Below are positions 20,197 to 29,926 of a stretch of DNA of 64,000 nt, piece after piece. Within the stretch, counting starts at the first letter, position 1, and every line of letters begins with the position of its first letter. Source of the stretch: Mesorhizobium sp. PAMC28654 (GTDB lineage: Bacteria > Pseudomonadota > Alphaproteobacteria > Rhizobiales > Rhizobiaceae); assembly GCF_020616515.1 (NCBI RefSeq), contig NZ_CP085135.1, positions 3,658,001 to 3,722,000 of the forward strand, read 5' to 3'. The translations under genes were made by a program, and so were the position numbers. A model generated the notes under the pieces. It did not search any database. It was not told where the DNA came from and saw only the letters and a program-made list of their open reading frames with translations.

Positions 20197-23142
20197 GTGC
20201 GGGCATCCTTCTCGCGGATGGCGGCGCGGATACGGGTCGGCGTCGCCGGAACCTTGGTGATCAGAACCCCTGTGGCGTGGCGGATGGCATTGAGGATCGC
20301 CGGCGCGGTCGGAATCAGCACATGCTCGCCCAGGCCCTTGGCGCCGAACGGTCCTTCGGGATCGGGAACCTCGATCAGGATGATCTCGATCGGCGGCACA
20401 TCGCCGATCGTCGGGATGAGATAGTCGTGCAAATTTTCGGTGCGGCCTGGGATGTATTCCTCCATCAGCGCCATGCCGATGCCTTGCGCGATGCCGCCTT
20501 CGATCTGGCCCTCGACCAGCAGCGGGTTGATCGCCTTGCCGACATCGTGCGCCGCGGTGATCTTGATCAGCTTCACCGTGCCCAGCTTGAGATCAACCTC
20601 CAGTTCGGCGATCTGCGCGCCATAGCCGTAAACGGCGTAGGGCTTGCCCTGACCCTTGGCATCGAGCGGCAGCGTCGGCGGATCGTAGGTTTCTTGAGCA
20701 CGGAAGACGAAGCCCTCGGCATCCACGTCAAGGCCGGCGAGATCGATGCGGCGGGCTGCCTCGCCCTCGCGGATGACGATCGCGGAGCCGTCCAGCTGGA
20801 GTGATGCCTTTTCAGAAACATTGGCAAAGCGCAGGATCTTTTCACGCAAGGCACGGCCGGCCTTCTCGGCGGCCTTGCCAGTGACGAAGGTCTGGCGCGA
20901 CGCGGAGGTCTTGCCGGCGTCCGGAGTTATCCCTGTGTCGGCGCTCTTCAGCCGGAATCTTTCCAGCGGCAGGCCAAGCGCATCGGCGCAGATCTGGGAG
21001 ATGACGGTGTTCGAGCCCTGGCCGATATCGACGGCGCCCTGGTGCAGGACGATGTCGCCCGAAGCCGAGATGCCGACCCGGATGGTCGACGGATTGGGCA
21101 GCGAGGTGTTGCCGCAGCCATACCAGCAGGAAGCGACGCCAACGCCCCGCTTTTTGTTTACGTTGGCGCTGTTGAACGCATCCGTGTCTGCAAGCGCGCG
21201 GGACCAGTGCGGCCGTAGCGACTCCAGACATTCGGCGATGCCTACGCCAGACTCCAATCTCTGACCGGTCACCGTTTCAGAACCATCGCGAAGGCAGTTC
21301 TTCAAGCGAAAATCGAGGCGGTCCATGCCAAGCTTAACCGCCAACTCGTCATACAGCGTCTCTTGCATGATGGTTGCCTGCGGCACGCCGAAGCCACGAA
21401 ACGCGCCGGAGATCGGGCCGTGCGTGTGAATGGCGCGGCCCTCGGCGCGGTAGTTCGGCGTCGCGTAGGCCGGAGGCATGAACCGGAACGCGGTTGGCGA
21501 CGGTCGGACCCCAGCTTGCATAGGCGCCAGTGTTGAAATCGCCTTCGAAGACCATGCCCATCACGTGACCGTCGGCATCGGCGCCGATGGTCGCCTTCAT
21601 GTCAGCGGGATGGCGCTTGGTGGTCGACATCATCGATTCATTGCGGGTGTAGGCGAGCGCAGCCGGCCGTCCCGTCTTCAGCGCCACAAGGCCGATCAGC
21701 GGCTGCAGCGAAACGTCGAGCTTCGAGCCGAAGCCGCCTCCGGTCGCGGTCGGCACGATACGCACCTTGTCGACGGCAAGGCCAAGCACCTTTGCCGTCT
21801 CGTCGCGATCCATGTAGGGCGCCTGCGTGCAGGCGACGACGACCAGCGTGTCGCCATCCAGATAAGCATAGCCGGCTTCCGGTTCGATATAGGCATGCTC
21901 GACATAGGATGTGTCGATGGCGCCAGACACGGTGAACGCCGCGTCAGCAAGGGCAGCTTCAGGATCGCCGCGCTCGACGAAGCCGGAGGTCAGCAGGTTC
22001 GTCGGGCGGTCATCATGGATCAGCGCAGCACCATCGGCCTGCGCTTCGCAAGGCTGGAGAAAATGCGGCAATTCCGTCCAGCGGATAGGGAAATCCGACA
22101 GGTCGAGATCGAGAATCGCCTCGCGCTCGCCGGCTACCAGCGCCACCGCCTCGCCACGAAGCCGCGAAAACCCTTCGGCCAGCGCCGGCTGGTCGGCGAA
22201 CGGACTGATGACGCCAAAGCAATTCTTTCCGGGAATATCGGCAGCTGTGAAGACACCGGCGATGCCGGGATGGGCTTTTGCCCAGCCTTCCAGGTCGCCG
22301 AAGACAAAACTGGCGTGGTAGTGCGGCGAGCGGACAACCAGCACGGAAAGCGCATCGGCGGGGAAGGAATCGCCGCCAAACTTTTCGTCGCCAGTGACTT
22401 TTGGAATGCCGTCGAGCCGGACTGGGGATGAGCCTACGGCGTGGCCTGAAGTTGGCATTCTGTGGTCAAGGTTGCGATCCAACTGGTGATGTTGGCGCTG
22501 CCCCTCACCCTTACCCTCTCCCCGTGGAGCTAGACTCTTCTCCCCGTCACTATACGGGGACAAGGTGCCGGCAGGCGGATGAGGGGCAGCGCCGTCATTC
22601 GACGATTTATCTGAGAACCGCGCCGCATCCATCACCGCCGCGATGATCTTCCGGTAGCCGGTGCAGCGGCACAGAATGCCGCCCAGCACGTCCTGCACCT
22701 CGGTCTCGGTCGGACTGGGCGTCTTGTCCAGCAATGCGGTCGCCGCGACCAGCAGCGCCGGCGTGCAGATGCCGCATTGCGCCGCGCCATGGGCCAGGAA
22801 AGAAGCCTGCAGCGCCGACAGCCGGCCGTTGGCGAGACCTTCCACCGTCGTCACAGATGCCCCGGCGGCGGAGGCCGCCGGCATCAGGCAGGCGCAGACG
22901 GGATCGCCGTCAACCAGCACCGTGCAGGCGCCGCAGTCGCCGGCGTCGCAGCCGACCTTGGTGCCGGTCAGCCGCAATTCATCGCGCAACACCAAGGACA
23001 GCCGGCGCAGCGGTGGCACATTGACCGAGACGGCTGATCCATTGACCTCGAAGGCGATGTCAGCACGCTCAAGGCCGAGGCCCGGCTGAAGTCCTATCCG
23101 GTCAGGCAGAGCTTCACTCACTTCAGGCCGAACCTGGCTCAT
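20193..23142 (-). pseudogene. Fused 2Fe-2S/molybdopterin hydroxylase, xanthine dehydrogenase family, frameshifted
   Basis: Residues 1-175 are a 2Fe-2S subunit with Cys65/70/73/85 and Cys123/126/158/160 clusters. They are fused through a linker to a molybdopterin-binding domain ([27 protein letters not shown]). The frame breaks near 21466-21472: the first frame reads NRVPVHASG, and the sequence continues as [10 protein letters not shown] in another frame, as if two bases were lost or one gained. Restored, the protein would be about 983 aa. Either the gene is broken, so the pathway is dead, or there is a base-calling error. Linker residues 184-216 come from a palindromic repeat. The gene overlaps both neighbours, and hydroxylation of nicotinate or a similar ring is the proposed role. 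Confidence 0.8.
22494..22593. repeat. Palindromic element inserted in frame within a coding sequence
   Basis: GGCGCTGCCCCTCA (22494-22507) and its exact complement (22580-22593) bound a 100-bp element with an inner hairpin (CCCCGT.. near 22542 with ACGGGG near 22555). Read on the minus strand it encodes residues 184-216 of the Mo hydroxylase with no stop. The surrounding residues are a variable inter-domain linker. Confidence 0.75.
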
Positions 23143-24002
23143 GCCGCCACCATCCCAGGGTCGCTCATCTGTCCGGAGGCTTGCAGCACGGCGCGGGCAA
23201 CAATCTCGCGCACGGCATCGAGCCTATACTCCGCGCTGCCACGCACGTCGGCTATCGGTGACAACTCAGCTATCGGCGCCGACAGGACCGCATCGGCGAG
23301 TCCGCCGTCCGCTGCCAGCCCGCGCAACGCGGACTCGACACCGACAAGCCGCTTGGCCACCGCGGAACAGGAACCGACGGCGACGGCCGCTTCAATAACA
23401 GTTCCGTGCTCCACAACTAGGCGGGCCGCGACCATCGCGATCGAAATGACGAGATAGCGCCGCGCGCCAAGCTTGACGAAAGCAGACATACCGGTGGTCG
23501 CAGGCTTCGGCACGCGGATGGCGGCGACCATCTCGCCGCGCTGCAGGGCTGTGCGGCGGTTTCCGAGAATGAAATCCTGCAGCGGCAGATGACGTGTCGT
23601 CATCACCGACCGCAGTTCGACCTCAGCGTCGAGGACGAGCAGGCCAGGCACGCCGTCGGCGGCTGGCGATGCATTGCAGAGATTGCCGGCGATGGAAGCG
23701 ACATTCTGGATTTGCACTGAACCAACTTCCCGTGCCGCCTGTTTCAGCGCATCGAAAGCCGGCGGCAAGGGATGGCGGATGATGTCGGTCCAGGTCGTGC
23801 GAGCGCCGATGACAAAATGGTCATCCGTCTCGACGATGCCGCGCAATTCAGCGAGACCGTTGATGTCGAGGACATCATCGCGAAACGGCTTTGTGCCCTG
23901 AGCGGGATAGAAATCGGTGCCACCAGCAAGAATGCGCCACGCGCCATCGCCAAGCAAAGCGAGCGCTTCGTCGACCATGGTGGGTTTCGCGTAACGGATC
24001 AC
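23139..24002 (-). CDS. Mo hydroxylase FAD-binding subunit (xanthine dehydrogenase subunit M family)
   Basis: This 287-aa protein passes electrons from the Fe-S centres to an acceptor. FAD-site motifs are [14 protein letters not shown] near residue 30 and [21 protein letters not shown] near 98, as in CoxM/NicF-type subunits. The start is a GTG at 24002 ([14 protein letters not shown]) with GGAAGG 7 nt upstream, preferred over the ATG at 24047. Its stop overlaps the start of the fused Fe-S/Mo gene (ATGA). It is the first gene of the six-gene operon and is divergent from pncA. Confidence 0.9.
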   Translation of the reverse strand: MIRYAKPTMVDEALALLGDGAWRILAGGTDFYPAQGTKPFRDDVLDINGLAELRGIVETDDHFVIGARTTWTDIIRHPLPPAFDALKQAAREVGSVQIQNVASIAGNLCNASPAADGVPGLLVLDAEVELRSVMTTRHLPLQDFILGNRRTALQRGEMVAAIRVPKPATTGMSAFVKLGARRYLVISIAMVAARLVVEHGTVIEAAVAVGSCSAVAKRLVGVESALRGLAADGGLADAVLSAPIAELSPIADVRGSAEYRLDAVREIVARAVLQASGQMSDPGMVAA

Positions 24003-24075
24003 GCTTTGCCTTCCAGAAAAGAGGCCTTCGCAAAACTTGCCGAGCAATCTTTCCGGTATTCGAGCCGGCCAGATT

Positions 24076-24091
24076 CATTCGTATGCAAATG
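24076..24091. promoter_or_regulatory. Candidate MarR-type operator between the hydroxylase operon and pncA
   Basis: CATTCGTATGCAAATG is a quasi-palindrome (12 of 16 positions symmetric, CATT-N8-AATG) in a locally AT-rich patch of the 274-bp divergent intergenic region. Its size and position suit a MarR-family site. No second copy was found to support it. Confidence 0.3.
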
Positions 24092-24276
24092 ATATCAAGC
24101 CGGCACGAATTGTCAAAGCCAGAGTTTTGCGCCGTGCTGCTGCCGGCGCCGCCGGCAAGCATTTGTTGGCCATCGGAGGTTGACGCAGCCGGCCATCTGG
24201 TCAAGTTTCTGCGTCCGGTCGCATCGGCGGCATCTTTCACTTGGAGCCTGACCCCAACAGAGAAGAAGGAGGCCCC

Positions 24277-24891
24277 ATGGCCGACGAAGCGCTTGTTGTC
24301 ATCGACCTGCAAAACGACTTCTGCCCGGGCGGCGCCCTGGCGGTCGCCGGTGGCGATGAGATCGTGCCGCTCGTCAACGATATGATCCGCCGTACCGAGC
24401 ATGTCGTGTTGACCCAGGACTGGCACCCCGCCGGCCATTCGAGCTTTGCCTCCAGCCATCCCGGTTCGCAGCCTTTCACGACGATCGACATGCCCTATGG
24501 CCAGCAGACGCTGTGGCCGGATCATTGCATCCAGGGCAGCCTGGGCTCGGATTTCCATTCCGGTCTCGCCTGGACAAAGGCCGAGCTCGTCATCCGCAAG
24601 GGATTTCGACCGGCCATCGACAGCTATTCGGCCTTCTTCGAGAACGACAGGGCAACGCCGACCGGCCTTGCCGGCTATCTGCGCGAGCGCGGCATCGACA
24701 CGCTGACCCTGGTCGGGCTGGCGACCGACTTTTGCGTTGCCTTTTCAGCGCTGGATGCCGTCAGCCAAGGGTTCAAGACCACCGTGCGGCTCGATGCCTG
24801 TCGCGCTATCGATCTCAATGGTTCGCTCGAGACGATGCTGCAGCGAATGCGCGATGCCGGCGTGACGCTTGAAGACCATTTGTCGGACTGA
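24277..24891 (+). CDS. pncA: Nicotinamidase/pyrazinamidase
   Basis: This 204-aa cytosolic amidohydrolase converts nicotinamide to nicotinate plus ammonia. The catalytic triad is Asp10 (VVIDLQNDF), Lys108 (VIRKGF) and Cys153 (ATDFCVAFSALDA). The metal site is Asp48-Trp-His50 with His54 (DWHPAGH). The start is fixed by AAGGAGG 7 nt upstream. It is divergent from the hydroxylase/6-hydroxynicotinate reductase operon, so it could feed nicotinate into that pathway as well as into NAD salvage through pncB at 33 kb. Confidence 0.95.
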   Translation: MADEALVVIDLQNDFCPGGALAVAGGDEIVPLVNDMIRRTEHVVLTQDWHPAGHSSFASSHPGSQPFTTIDMPYGQQTLWPDHCIQGSLGSDFHSGLAWTKAELVIRKGFRPAIDSYSAFFENDRATPTGLAGYLRERGIDTLTLVGLATDFCVAFSALDAVSQGFKTTVRLDACRAIDLNGSLETMLQRMRDAGVTLEDHLSD

Positions 24892-24898
24892 ACCGACC

Positions 24899-26350
24899 GT
24901 GGGGCATTCGAGGGGGGGTTCGCTGGTACCGGCAGGCGTGATGGCGGTCGCTGCGATCGCTGTCGCAACGCTGGTTCCGGAACAGGCTTTCGCGGCGGAA
25001 GAACACGGCCTTCCCGGTGCCTCGATGTCGCTTTGGTGGGCACTGCCTTTCGCCGGCCTGCTGCTGTCGATCGCCACTGGCCCGCTGCTGTTCCATCATG
25101 TCTGGGAGCACCACTACGGCAAGATATCGGCACTGTGGGCAGCGCTGGTGATCGTGCCGCTGGCATGGGCCTTTGGCATTCCCTCTGCAAGCGAGGCAGT
25201 GCTGCATGCGCTACTCACCGAATACATGTCGTTCATCATTCTGCTGTTCGCACTGTTCACCATTTCGGGCGGCATTCTGGTGGCCGGCAACATCCACGGC
25301 ACGCCGCTGATCAATGCCGGACTGCTGCTGGTTGGCGCGCTCTTGGCCTCGGTGATCGGCACGACGGGCGCTTCGATGATCCTGATCCGGCCGATCATCC
25401 GCGCCAACGATAACCGGCCGTTCAATGCCCATGTCGTCGTCTTCTTCATCTTCCTCGTCTCCAACATCGGCGGGTCGCTGACCCCGCTGGGTGACCCGCC
25501 GCTGTTCGTCGGGTTCCTGCGTGGCGTCGACTTCTTCTGGACGACAGCCAACCTCTACCGGGAGACGCTGTTCGTCGGCGGCGTCGTGCTGGCGGTATTC
25601 CTGATCATCGACATCATCCTGCACCGGCGCGAGGCGGGAGCGCCGAAGATCAAGGACCCGACGCCGGATTCGAAGATACGCCTCCGTGGCCTGCCCAACA
25701 TCCCGCTGCTTGCTGGCGTGATCGCCGCCATCCTGCTGTCGGCGACCTGGAAACCCGGTGTGAGCTTTTCCATCCAGGGCGTTACCGTCGAACTGCAGAA
25801 CCTGGTGCGCGATGCCATCATTCTGGCGCTCGCCTTCATCTCGCTGGCCATCTCGCGCAAGGAGTATCGCGAGGCGAACGGTTTCAACTGGGGGCCGATC
25901 GTCGAGGTGGCGAAACTGTTTGCCGGCATCTTCATCTGCATCGTGCCGGTCGTCGCCATTCTGAGGGCCGGCCATGAGGGGGCGCTGGCGCCGCTGGTCG
26001 CCCTCGTCACCTCCGCGCAGGGAACACCCAACGACCTCGCCTATTTCTGGCTGACCGGGGCGCTGTCGTCCTTCCTCGACAATGCGCCGACCTATCTGGT
26101 GTTCTTCGAACTGGCCGGCGGCGATGCGCGGCACCTGATGACGGAGCTTGCTTCGACATTGGCGGCGATCTCGGCGGGCGCCGTGTTCATGGGCGCCAAC
26201 ACCTATATCGGCAATGCGCCCAACTTCATGGTGTATGCCATCGCCCGGCAGCGCGGCGTCAACATGCCGAGCTTCTTCGCCTACATGCTGTGGTCCGGAC
26301 TGGTGCTGATCCCGACATTCGTCGTCGCGGGCTTTTTGTTCTTCCGCTGA
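24899..26350 (+). CDS. NhaD-type sodium:proton antiporter family protein
   Basis: This protein of about 483 aa has a cleavable-looking signal (hydrophobic AGVMAVAAIAVATLVPEQAFA, then AEEHG) and 10-12 membrane segments. Signature stretches are SNIGGSLTPLGDPPLFVGFLRG, SSFLDNAPTYLVFF and FMGANTYIGNAPNF, typical of the NhaD/UPF0391-like ion transporter superfamily. I use a GTG at 24899, 8 bp after the pncA stop. The ATG at 24941 would drop the basic n-region. The close spacing makes co-transcription with pncA likely. Na+/H+ exchange is assumed from the family; an organic acid is the alternative substrate. Confidence 0.8.
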   Translation: MGHSRGGSLVPAGVMAVAAIAVATLVPEQAFAAEEHGLPGASMSLWWALPFAGLLLSIATGPLLFHHVWEHHYGKISALWAALVIVPLAWAFGIPSASEAVLHALLTEYMSFIILLFALFTISGGILVAGNIHGTPLINAGLLLVGALLASVIGTTGASMILIRPIIRANDNRPFNAHVVVFFIFLVSNIGGSLTPLGDPPLFVGFLRGVDFFWTTANLYRETLFVGGVVLAVFLIIDIILHRREAGAPKIKDPTPDSKIRLRGLPNIPLLAGVIAAILLSATWKPGVSFSIQGVTVELQNLVRDAIILALAFISLAISRKEYREANGFNWGPIVEVAKLFAGIFICIVPVVAILRAGHEGALAPLVALVTSAQGTPNDLAYFWLTGALSSFLDNAPTYLVFFELAGGDARHLMTELASTLAAISAGAVFMGANTYIGNAPNFMVYAIARQRGVNMPSFFAYMLWSGLVLIPTFVVAGFLFFR

Positions 26351-27070
26351 TCAACCCACGCCGACATAGCGGCGAACCGCCGAAGGGTCGGCGCGCAGCT
26401 CCTCGACATCGACCGTCTCGCGGTTGCGGCCGTTCTCGATGAACGCGACGCGGTCGGCGACCGACAGCACGGCATCGACCCGCTGCTCGACCAAAATGGT
26501 CGAGACACCCATGTCGCGCAGCTTCGACACCGTCTCGCGTATCTTGGCGATCATCGACGGCATCAGCCCTTCGGTCGGCTCGTCGAGCAGCAGCACCTGC
26601 GGTTCGAGGCAGAGCGCACGCGCCATGGCCAGCATCTGCTGTTCGCCGCCGGACAAGGTGCCTGAGCGTTGCCTCAACTGCTGGCGCAGCAATGGAAAAA
26701 GGTCGAGGACGTTTTCCCGCACGGCCTTGCCCTTGCCGCGCGCCATCAGGCCGATCTCGATGTTTTCGGCCACCGTCATCTCGGCGAACAGCCGCCTGCC
26801 TTGCGGCACGTAGGCGACGCCGGCCTTCGGCACCTCATGCGCCGGCAGGCCGGTCAATTCCTGGTCAGAGAGCCTGATCGAGCCGGCGCTTGCCGGAACC
26901 AGTCCCATGATCGCTTTCAGCGTGGTCGTCTTGCCGGCGCCGTTGCGGCCGAACAGGCAGAGCACTTCGCCCTTGTTGAGCACAAGATCGAGGCCGTAGA
27001 GAACCTGGACCGCGCCATAAAAGCAATCGAGCCCGGAGATGGTCAACGCCTTTGATGGTACCTCGGTCAT
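26351..27070 (-). CDS. livF: Branched-chain-type ABC transporter ATPase LivF
   Basis: This 239-aa ATPase has Walker A GRNGAGKTTT, signature LSGGEQQMLA, Walker B VLLLDEPTEGL and switch region ILVEQRVD, the LivF pattern. It is the last gene of an operon whose reading frames overlap by ATGA at each ATPase and permease junction. It works with LivG as an ATPase heterodimer at the inner membrane. Confidence 0.92.
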   Translation of the reverse strand: MTEVPSKALTISGLDCFYGAVQVLYGLDLVLNKGEVLCLFGRNGAGKTTTLKAIMGLVPASAGSIRLSDQELTGLPAHEVPKAGVAYVPQGRRLFAEMTVAENIEIGLMARGKGKAVRENVLDLFPLLRQQLRQRSGTLSGGEQQMLAMARALCLEPQVLLLDEPTEGLMPSMIAKIRETVSKLRDMGVSTILVEQRVDAVLSVADRVAFIENGRNRETVDVEELRADPSAVRRYVGVG

Positions 27071-27792
27071 GGGGCTGTCCCCAGATAGGCGTCCTGAACC
27101 GCCGCGTTTTCGCGGATCGCCTCGGGCGTGCCTTCGGCCAGGATCCTGCCGGCGTTGAAGACGGTGATGCGGTCGGCAAGTTGCATGACAACGGGCATGT
27201 TGTGCTCGATCAGGAGCACGGTGGCACTCACCGCGATCTCGCGCACCAGGGTGATGAAACCGTCGATCTCGCTGTCGGCCAGGCCCTGCGTCGGCTCGTC
27301 GAGGATCAGCAGGCGCGGCTTCAGCGCCAGGCCCATCGCCACTTCCAGCAGTCGCTGGTGACCGTAGGACAACTGCCCGGCCGGCGTATGGGCACGGTCG
27401 GCAAGACCGGTGCGTTCCAGCGCCGCCATGACGCCGGCACGCACCGCATCCTTCGAGCGGCCATCACTCAGGGTCCGCTGCACCGGCAGCGCGACATTAT
27501 CGTAGGCGGTGAGGTTGGCGAACACGCTGGTGATCTGGAATGTGTAGGCGATGCCCTGGCGGACCCGGACATAGGCCGGCAGGCTGGTAATATCCGCGCC
27601 ATCAAAGACGATCATGCCTGACGACGGCTGGATGCGGCCGCTGACAAGGCTCACGAAGGTGGTCTTGCCAGCGCCGTTCGGGCCGATGACAGCGCGGATC
27701 TCGCCGGGCATCAGCGCGAAATCGACGCCGTCGACAGCGCGCAGGCCGCCGAAATTGCGCGACAGGCCCCTGGTGGTCAGCAGCGGCATCAT
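27067..27792 (-). CDS. livG: Branched-chain-type ABC transporter ATPase LivG
   Basis: This 241-aa ATPase has Walker A GPNGAGKTTF, signature LSYGHQRLLEVA and Walker B LLILDEPTQGLADSE. The LSYG variant of the signature is normal in LivG proteins. The start MMPLLTTRGLSRNFGG at 27792 overlaps the permease stop; the second ATG (27789) is the alternative. It pairs with LivF. Confidence 0.92.
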   Translation of the reverse strand: MMPLLTTRGLSRNFGGLRAVDGVDFALMPGEIRAVIGPNGAGKTTFVSLVSGRIQPSSGMIVFDGADITSLPAYVRVRQGIAYTFQITSVFANLTAYDNVALPVQRTLSDGRSKDAVRAGVMAALERTGLADRAHTPAGQLSYGHQRLLEVAMGLALKPRLLILDEPTQGLADSEIDGFITLVREIAVSATVLLIEHNMPVVMQLADRITVFNAGRILAEGTPEAIRENAAVQDAYLGTAP

Positions 27793-28751
27793 GGCAGCCA
27801 CCCCAGCCAGCGTTGCCGGACGGTGCCAAGAATACCCTTGGGGAAAAACAGCACCAGAAGGATCAGCGCTATGCCGACGATCAGCAGATAGGCGGAGGTG
27901 TAGCCGCTGGTGACGTCGATGACATAGTACATGAACAGCGTGCCGATCAGTGGTCCAAGCGTCGTGGCCGCGCCGCCCAGCAGCACCCAGAGCAGCGGCA
28001 GAATCGAATATTGGATCGAAGCGAAGTTCGAACCGACATAGCCGAACAGCAGCGCATAGGCGGCACCGGACGCCGCGCAGATGGTGCCGGACAGAACGAC
28101 GGCAGCGAGCTTGTTGGAGAAAGTGTCGTATCCCAGCATCTTCGTGCGCTCCTCGTTCTCGCGGATGGCGACCAGCACGCGGCCATATCGCGAACGAACG
28201 ATTGCGAGGGTGACGAGCAGCACGAGCGAGAACAGCGCCAGCGCACTCATGTAGCGCACCGTCGGATTGGTGAGGTCGAGCGAGGTCGCGCCGAAGGTGA
28301 GGACCCGCGCCGGCTGCGGCACGACCATGCCCTGGTCGCCGCCGGTCCACGACGAGAAATAGAGGATGATCAGATAAAAGACCTGCGCGAACATCATGGT
28401 GACGATCATGAAGGCGACACCTGATGTGCGCAGCGCCAGCAGGCCAATGACCAGTGAAAGAACAACACCACAGGCAAGGCCGGCGGCGAATGCCGCCGGC
28501 ACGTTCCAGCCGAGTTGGATGACGGCAAGGCCGGCGCCATAGAGCCCGGCGGCGAAGAACATGGCATGGCCGAGGCTGAGCAGGCCGACATAGCCGAACA
28601 GCATGTTGTAGCCCATGGCAAAGACCGCCAGAACCATGATGCGGGCGAGCAGGCCGTGATAGTACTCGGGCAGCAGGAAGCTCAACACGAAGAGCAGCGC
28701 AATAACGCCGAGATGTAAGGCGTAGGCCTTTGCCGGCGAAGCTTCGCTCAT
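27789..28751 (-). CDS. livM: Branched-chain-type ABC transporter permease LivM
   Basis: This 320-aa inner-membrane permease has about eight membrane segments. The LivM loop GLLALRTSGVAFMIVTMMFAQ and the ATPase-contacting segment AIRENEERTKMLGYDTF are both present. It is coupled by overlapping codons to LivH upstream and LivG downstream. Confidence 0.9.
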   Translation of the reverse strand: MSEASPAKAYALHLGVIALLFVLSFLLPEYYHGLLARIMVLAVFAMGYNMLFGYVGLLSLGHAMFFAAGLYGAGLAVIQLGWNVPAAFAAGLACGVVLSLVIGLLALRTSGVAFMIVTMMFAQVFYLIILYFSSWTGGDQGMVVPQPARVLTFGATSLDLTNPTVRYMSALALFSLVLLVTLAIVRSRYGRVLVAIRENEERTKMLGYDTFSNKLAAVVLSGTICAASGAAYALLFGYVGSNFASIQYSILPLLWVLLGGAATTLGPLIGTLFMYYVIDVTSGYTSAYLLIVGIALILLVLFFPKGILGTVRQRWLGWLP

Positions 28752-29629
28752 CGAGCCTGTGTCCCGAACAGGCCTTGCGGCCGGAACACCAGCACCATGG
28801 CCACGAGGAGCGTTGCGATGATCTTGGCCAATGTCGGTGAGAAGAACATCGAGATGATGCCGTCGGACATCCCGATCAGCACGGCGGCGACGACGGTGCC
28901 GCGCAGCGAACCAAGACCCCCGATAATGACGACGATGAACGACAGGAGCAGCGGGTCCTGCCCCATCAGGTAATGCGCCTGGCTGATCGGCACGATCAGC
29001 ACGCCAGCAATGGCCGCCAGCATGGCGCCGAGCGCGAAGACGCCGCCATAGACGCGACCCACGGGAATGCCGAAGGCCTGCGCCGTCTCGCTGTCATATT
29101 GGGTGGCGCGCATGATGAGGCCGATCTTCGTGCGGGTCAGCACCAGCCATGTCGCGATCAGCAGCAGCGCGGAGGCAGCGATGATCGACAGCTTGTAGCC
29201 GGAATAGCCGAACCAGGGCAGCAGGATGCGATAGGTGAAGGGCGGCTGCACGGGGCGCGCCTCCGGACCGTAGAAGGTCAGCGCCAGTTGCTGGATGATG
29301 TAGAGCATGCCGATGGTGGCGACGATGGTGGCTTCCGGATTGTAGTTGAGCCGGCGCAGCACCAGCCGTTCGGCGACCAGCGCAATGGCGCCGACGATCA
29401 GTGGCGCAATCACCAGCGCTGCCAGGAAGCCTAGCGCGGGGTGGCCACCGATGGCCGTGGTGATCGCCCAGGCGAGCACGGCGCCGAGCATGAAGAACTC
29501 GCCATGGGCGACATTGACCACGCGCATGACGCCGAACACCAGCGACAAGCCAAGCGCCGTCAGCGCCAGCACGGCCGATGTGACGAGGCCTTCGAGGGTG
29601 GCGAGGAGGAGATGGGGCCCGAAGTGCAT
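28748..29629 (-). CDS. livH: Branched-chain-type ABC transporter permease LivH
   Basis: This 293-aa permease contains LGLSLVFGVMRVVNVAHGEFFMLGA and GGLGSLRGTVVAA, both standard for LivH. I chose the ATG at 29629 (MHFGPHLLL), because the 33 codons readable upstream are translated repeat sequence. It is separated from the binding-protein gene by 297 bp occupied largely by a palindromic repeat. Transcription through that structure would be needed if the five genes form one operon. Confidence 0.9.
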   Translation of the reverse strand: MHFGPHLLLATLEGLVTSAVLALTALGLSLVFGVMRVVNVAHGEFFMLGAVLAWAITTAIGGHPALGFLAALVIAPLIVGAIALVAERLVLRRLNYNPEATIVATIGMLYIIQQLALTFYGPEARPVQPPFTYRILLPWFGYSGYKLSIIAASALLLIATWLVLTRTKIGLIMRATQYDSETAQAFGIPVGRVYGGVFALGAMLAAIAGVLIVPISQAHYLMGQDPLLLSFIVVIIGGLGSLRGTVVAAVLIGMSDGIISMFFSPTLAKIIATLLVAMVLVFRPQGLFGTQAR

Positions 29630-29655
29630 GGTTATACGCAGGCAGGCGCCAAGTG

Positions 29656-29894
29656 CACCCCCCTCTGTCCTGCCGGCCCCGGCCCTCCGCTGTCGCTCCG
29701 GGCGTTCGCCGTTCGGAAAGCCAAGCAATTGGCTTTCCGTCCGCTACGCGGACCACATCTCACCCCCCTCAAGGGGGGAGATTGGCGGTTCCTGCAGAGG
29801 CGGCTACCCACCAACCTTGGCGAATGCCGAAAGCGGTGAAGACAGCCTATCTCCCCCCTTGAGGGGAAGATGTCCGGCAGGACAGAGGGGGGTG
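29656..29894. repeat. Mosaic palindromic repeat inside the ABC transporter operon
   Basis: A perfect 21-bp inverted repeat (29656-29676 with 29874-29894, CACCCCCCTCTGTCC.. type) encloses further arms around CCCCTCAAGGGGGG. The left arm is interrupted by about 78 bp carrying its own hairpins: GGAAAGCCAA-GCAA-TTGGCTTTCC (29715-29738) and GTCCGC-TAC-GCGGAC (29739-29753). It is the same family as 53900-54057. No coding sequence is seen here. Confidence 0.75.
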
Positions 29895-29926
29895 GCTTGG
29901 CGCTCACGCTAGCTGGGTGGCTAAGC

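Noticed and set aside
22494..22593. The repeat as the cause of the hydroxylase frameshift
   Set aside because: The element keeps the reading frame, and the frame break lies about 1 kb downstream.
29656..29894. Possible CRISPR array from repeated GC-rich segments
   Set aside because: The repeats are inverted, not regularly spaced direct repeats, and no cas genes are present.
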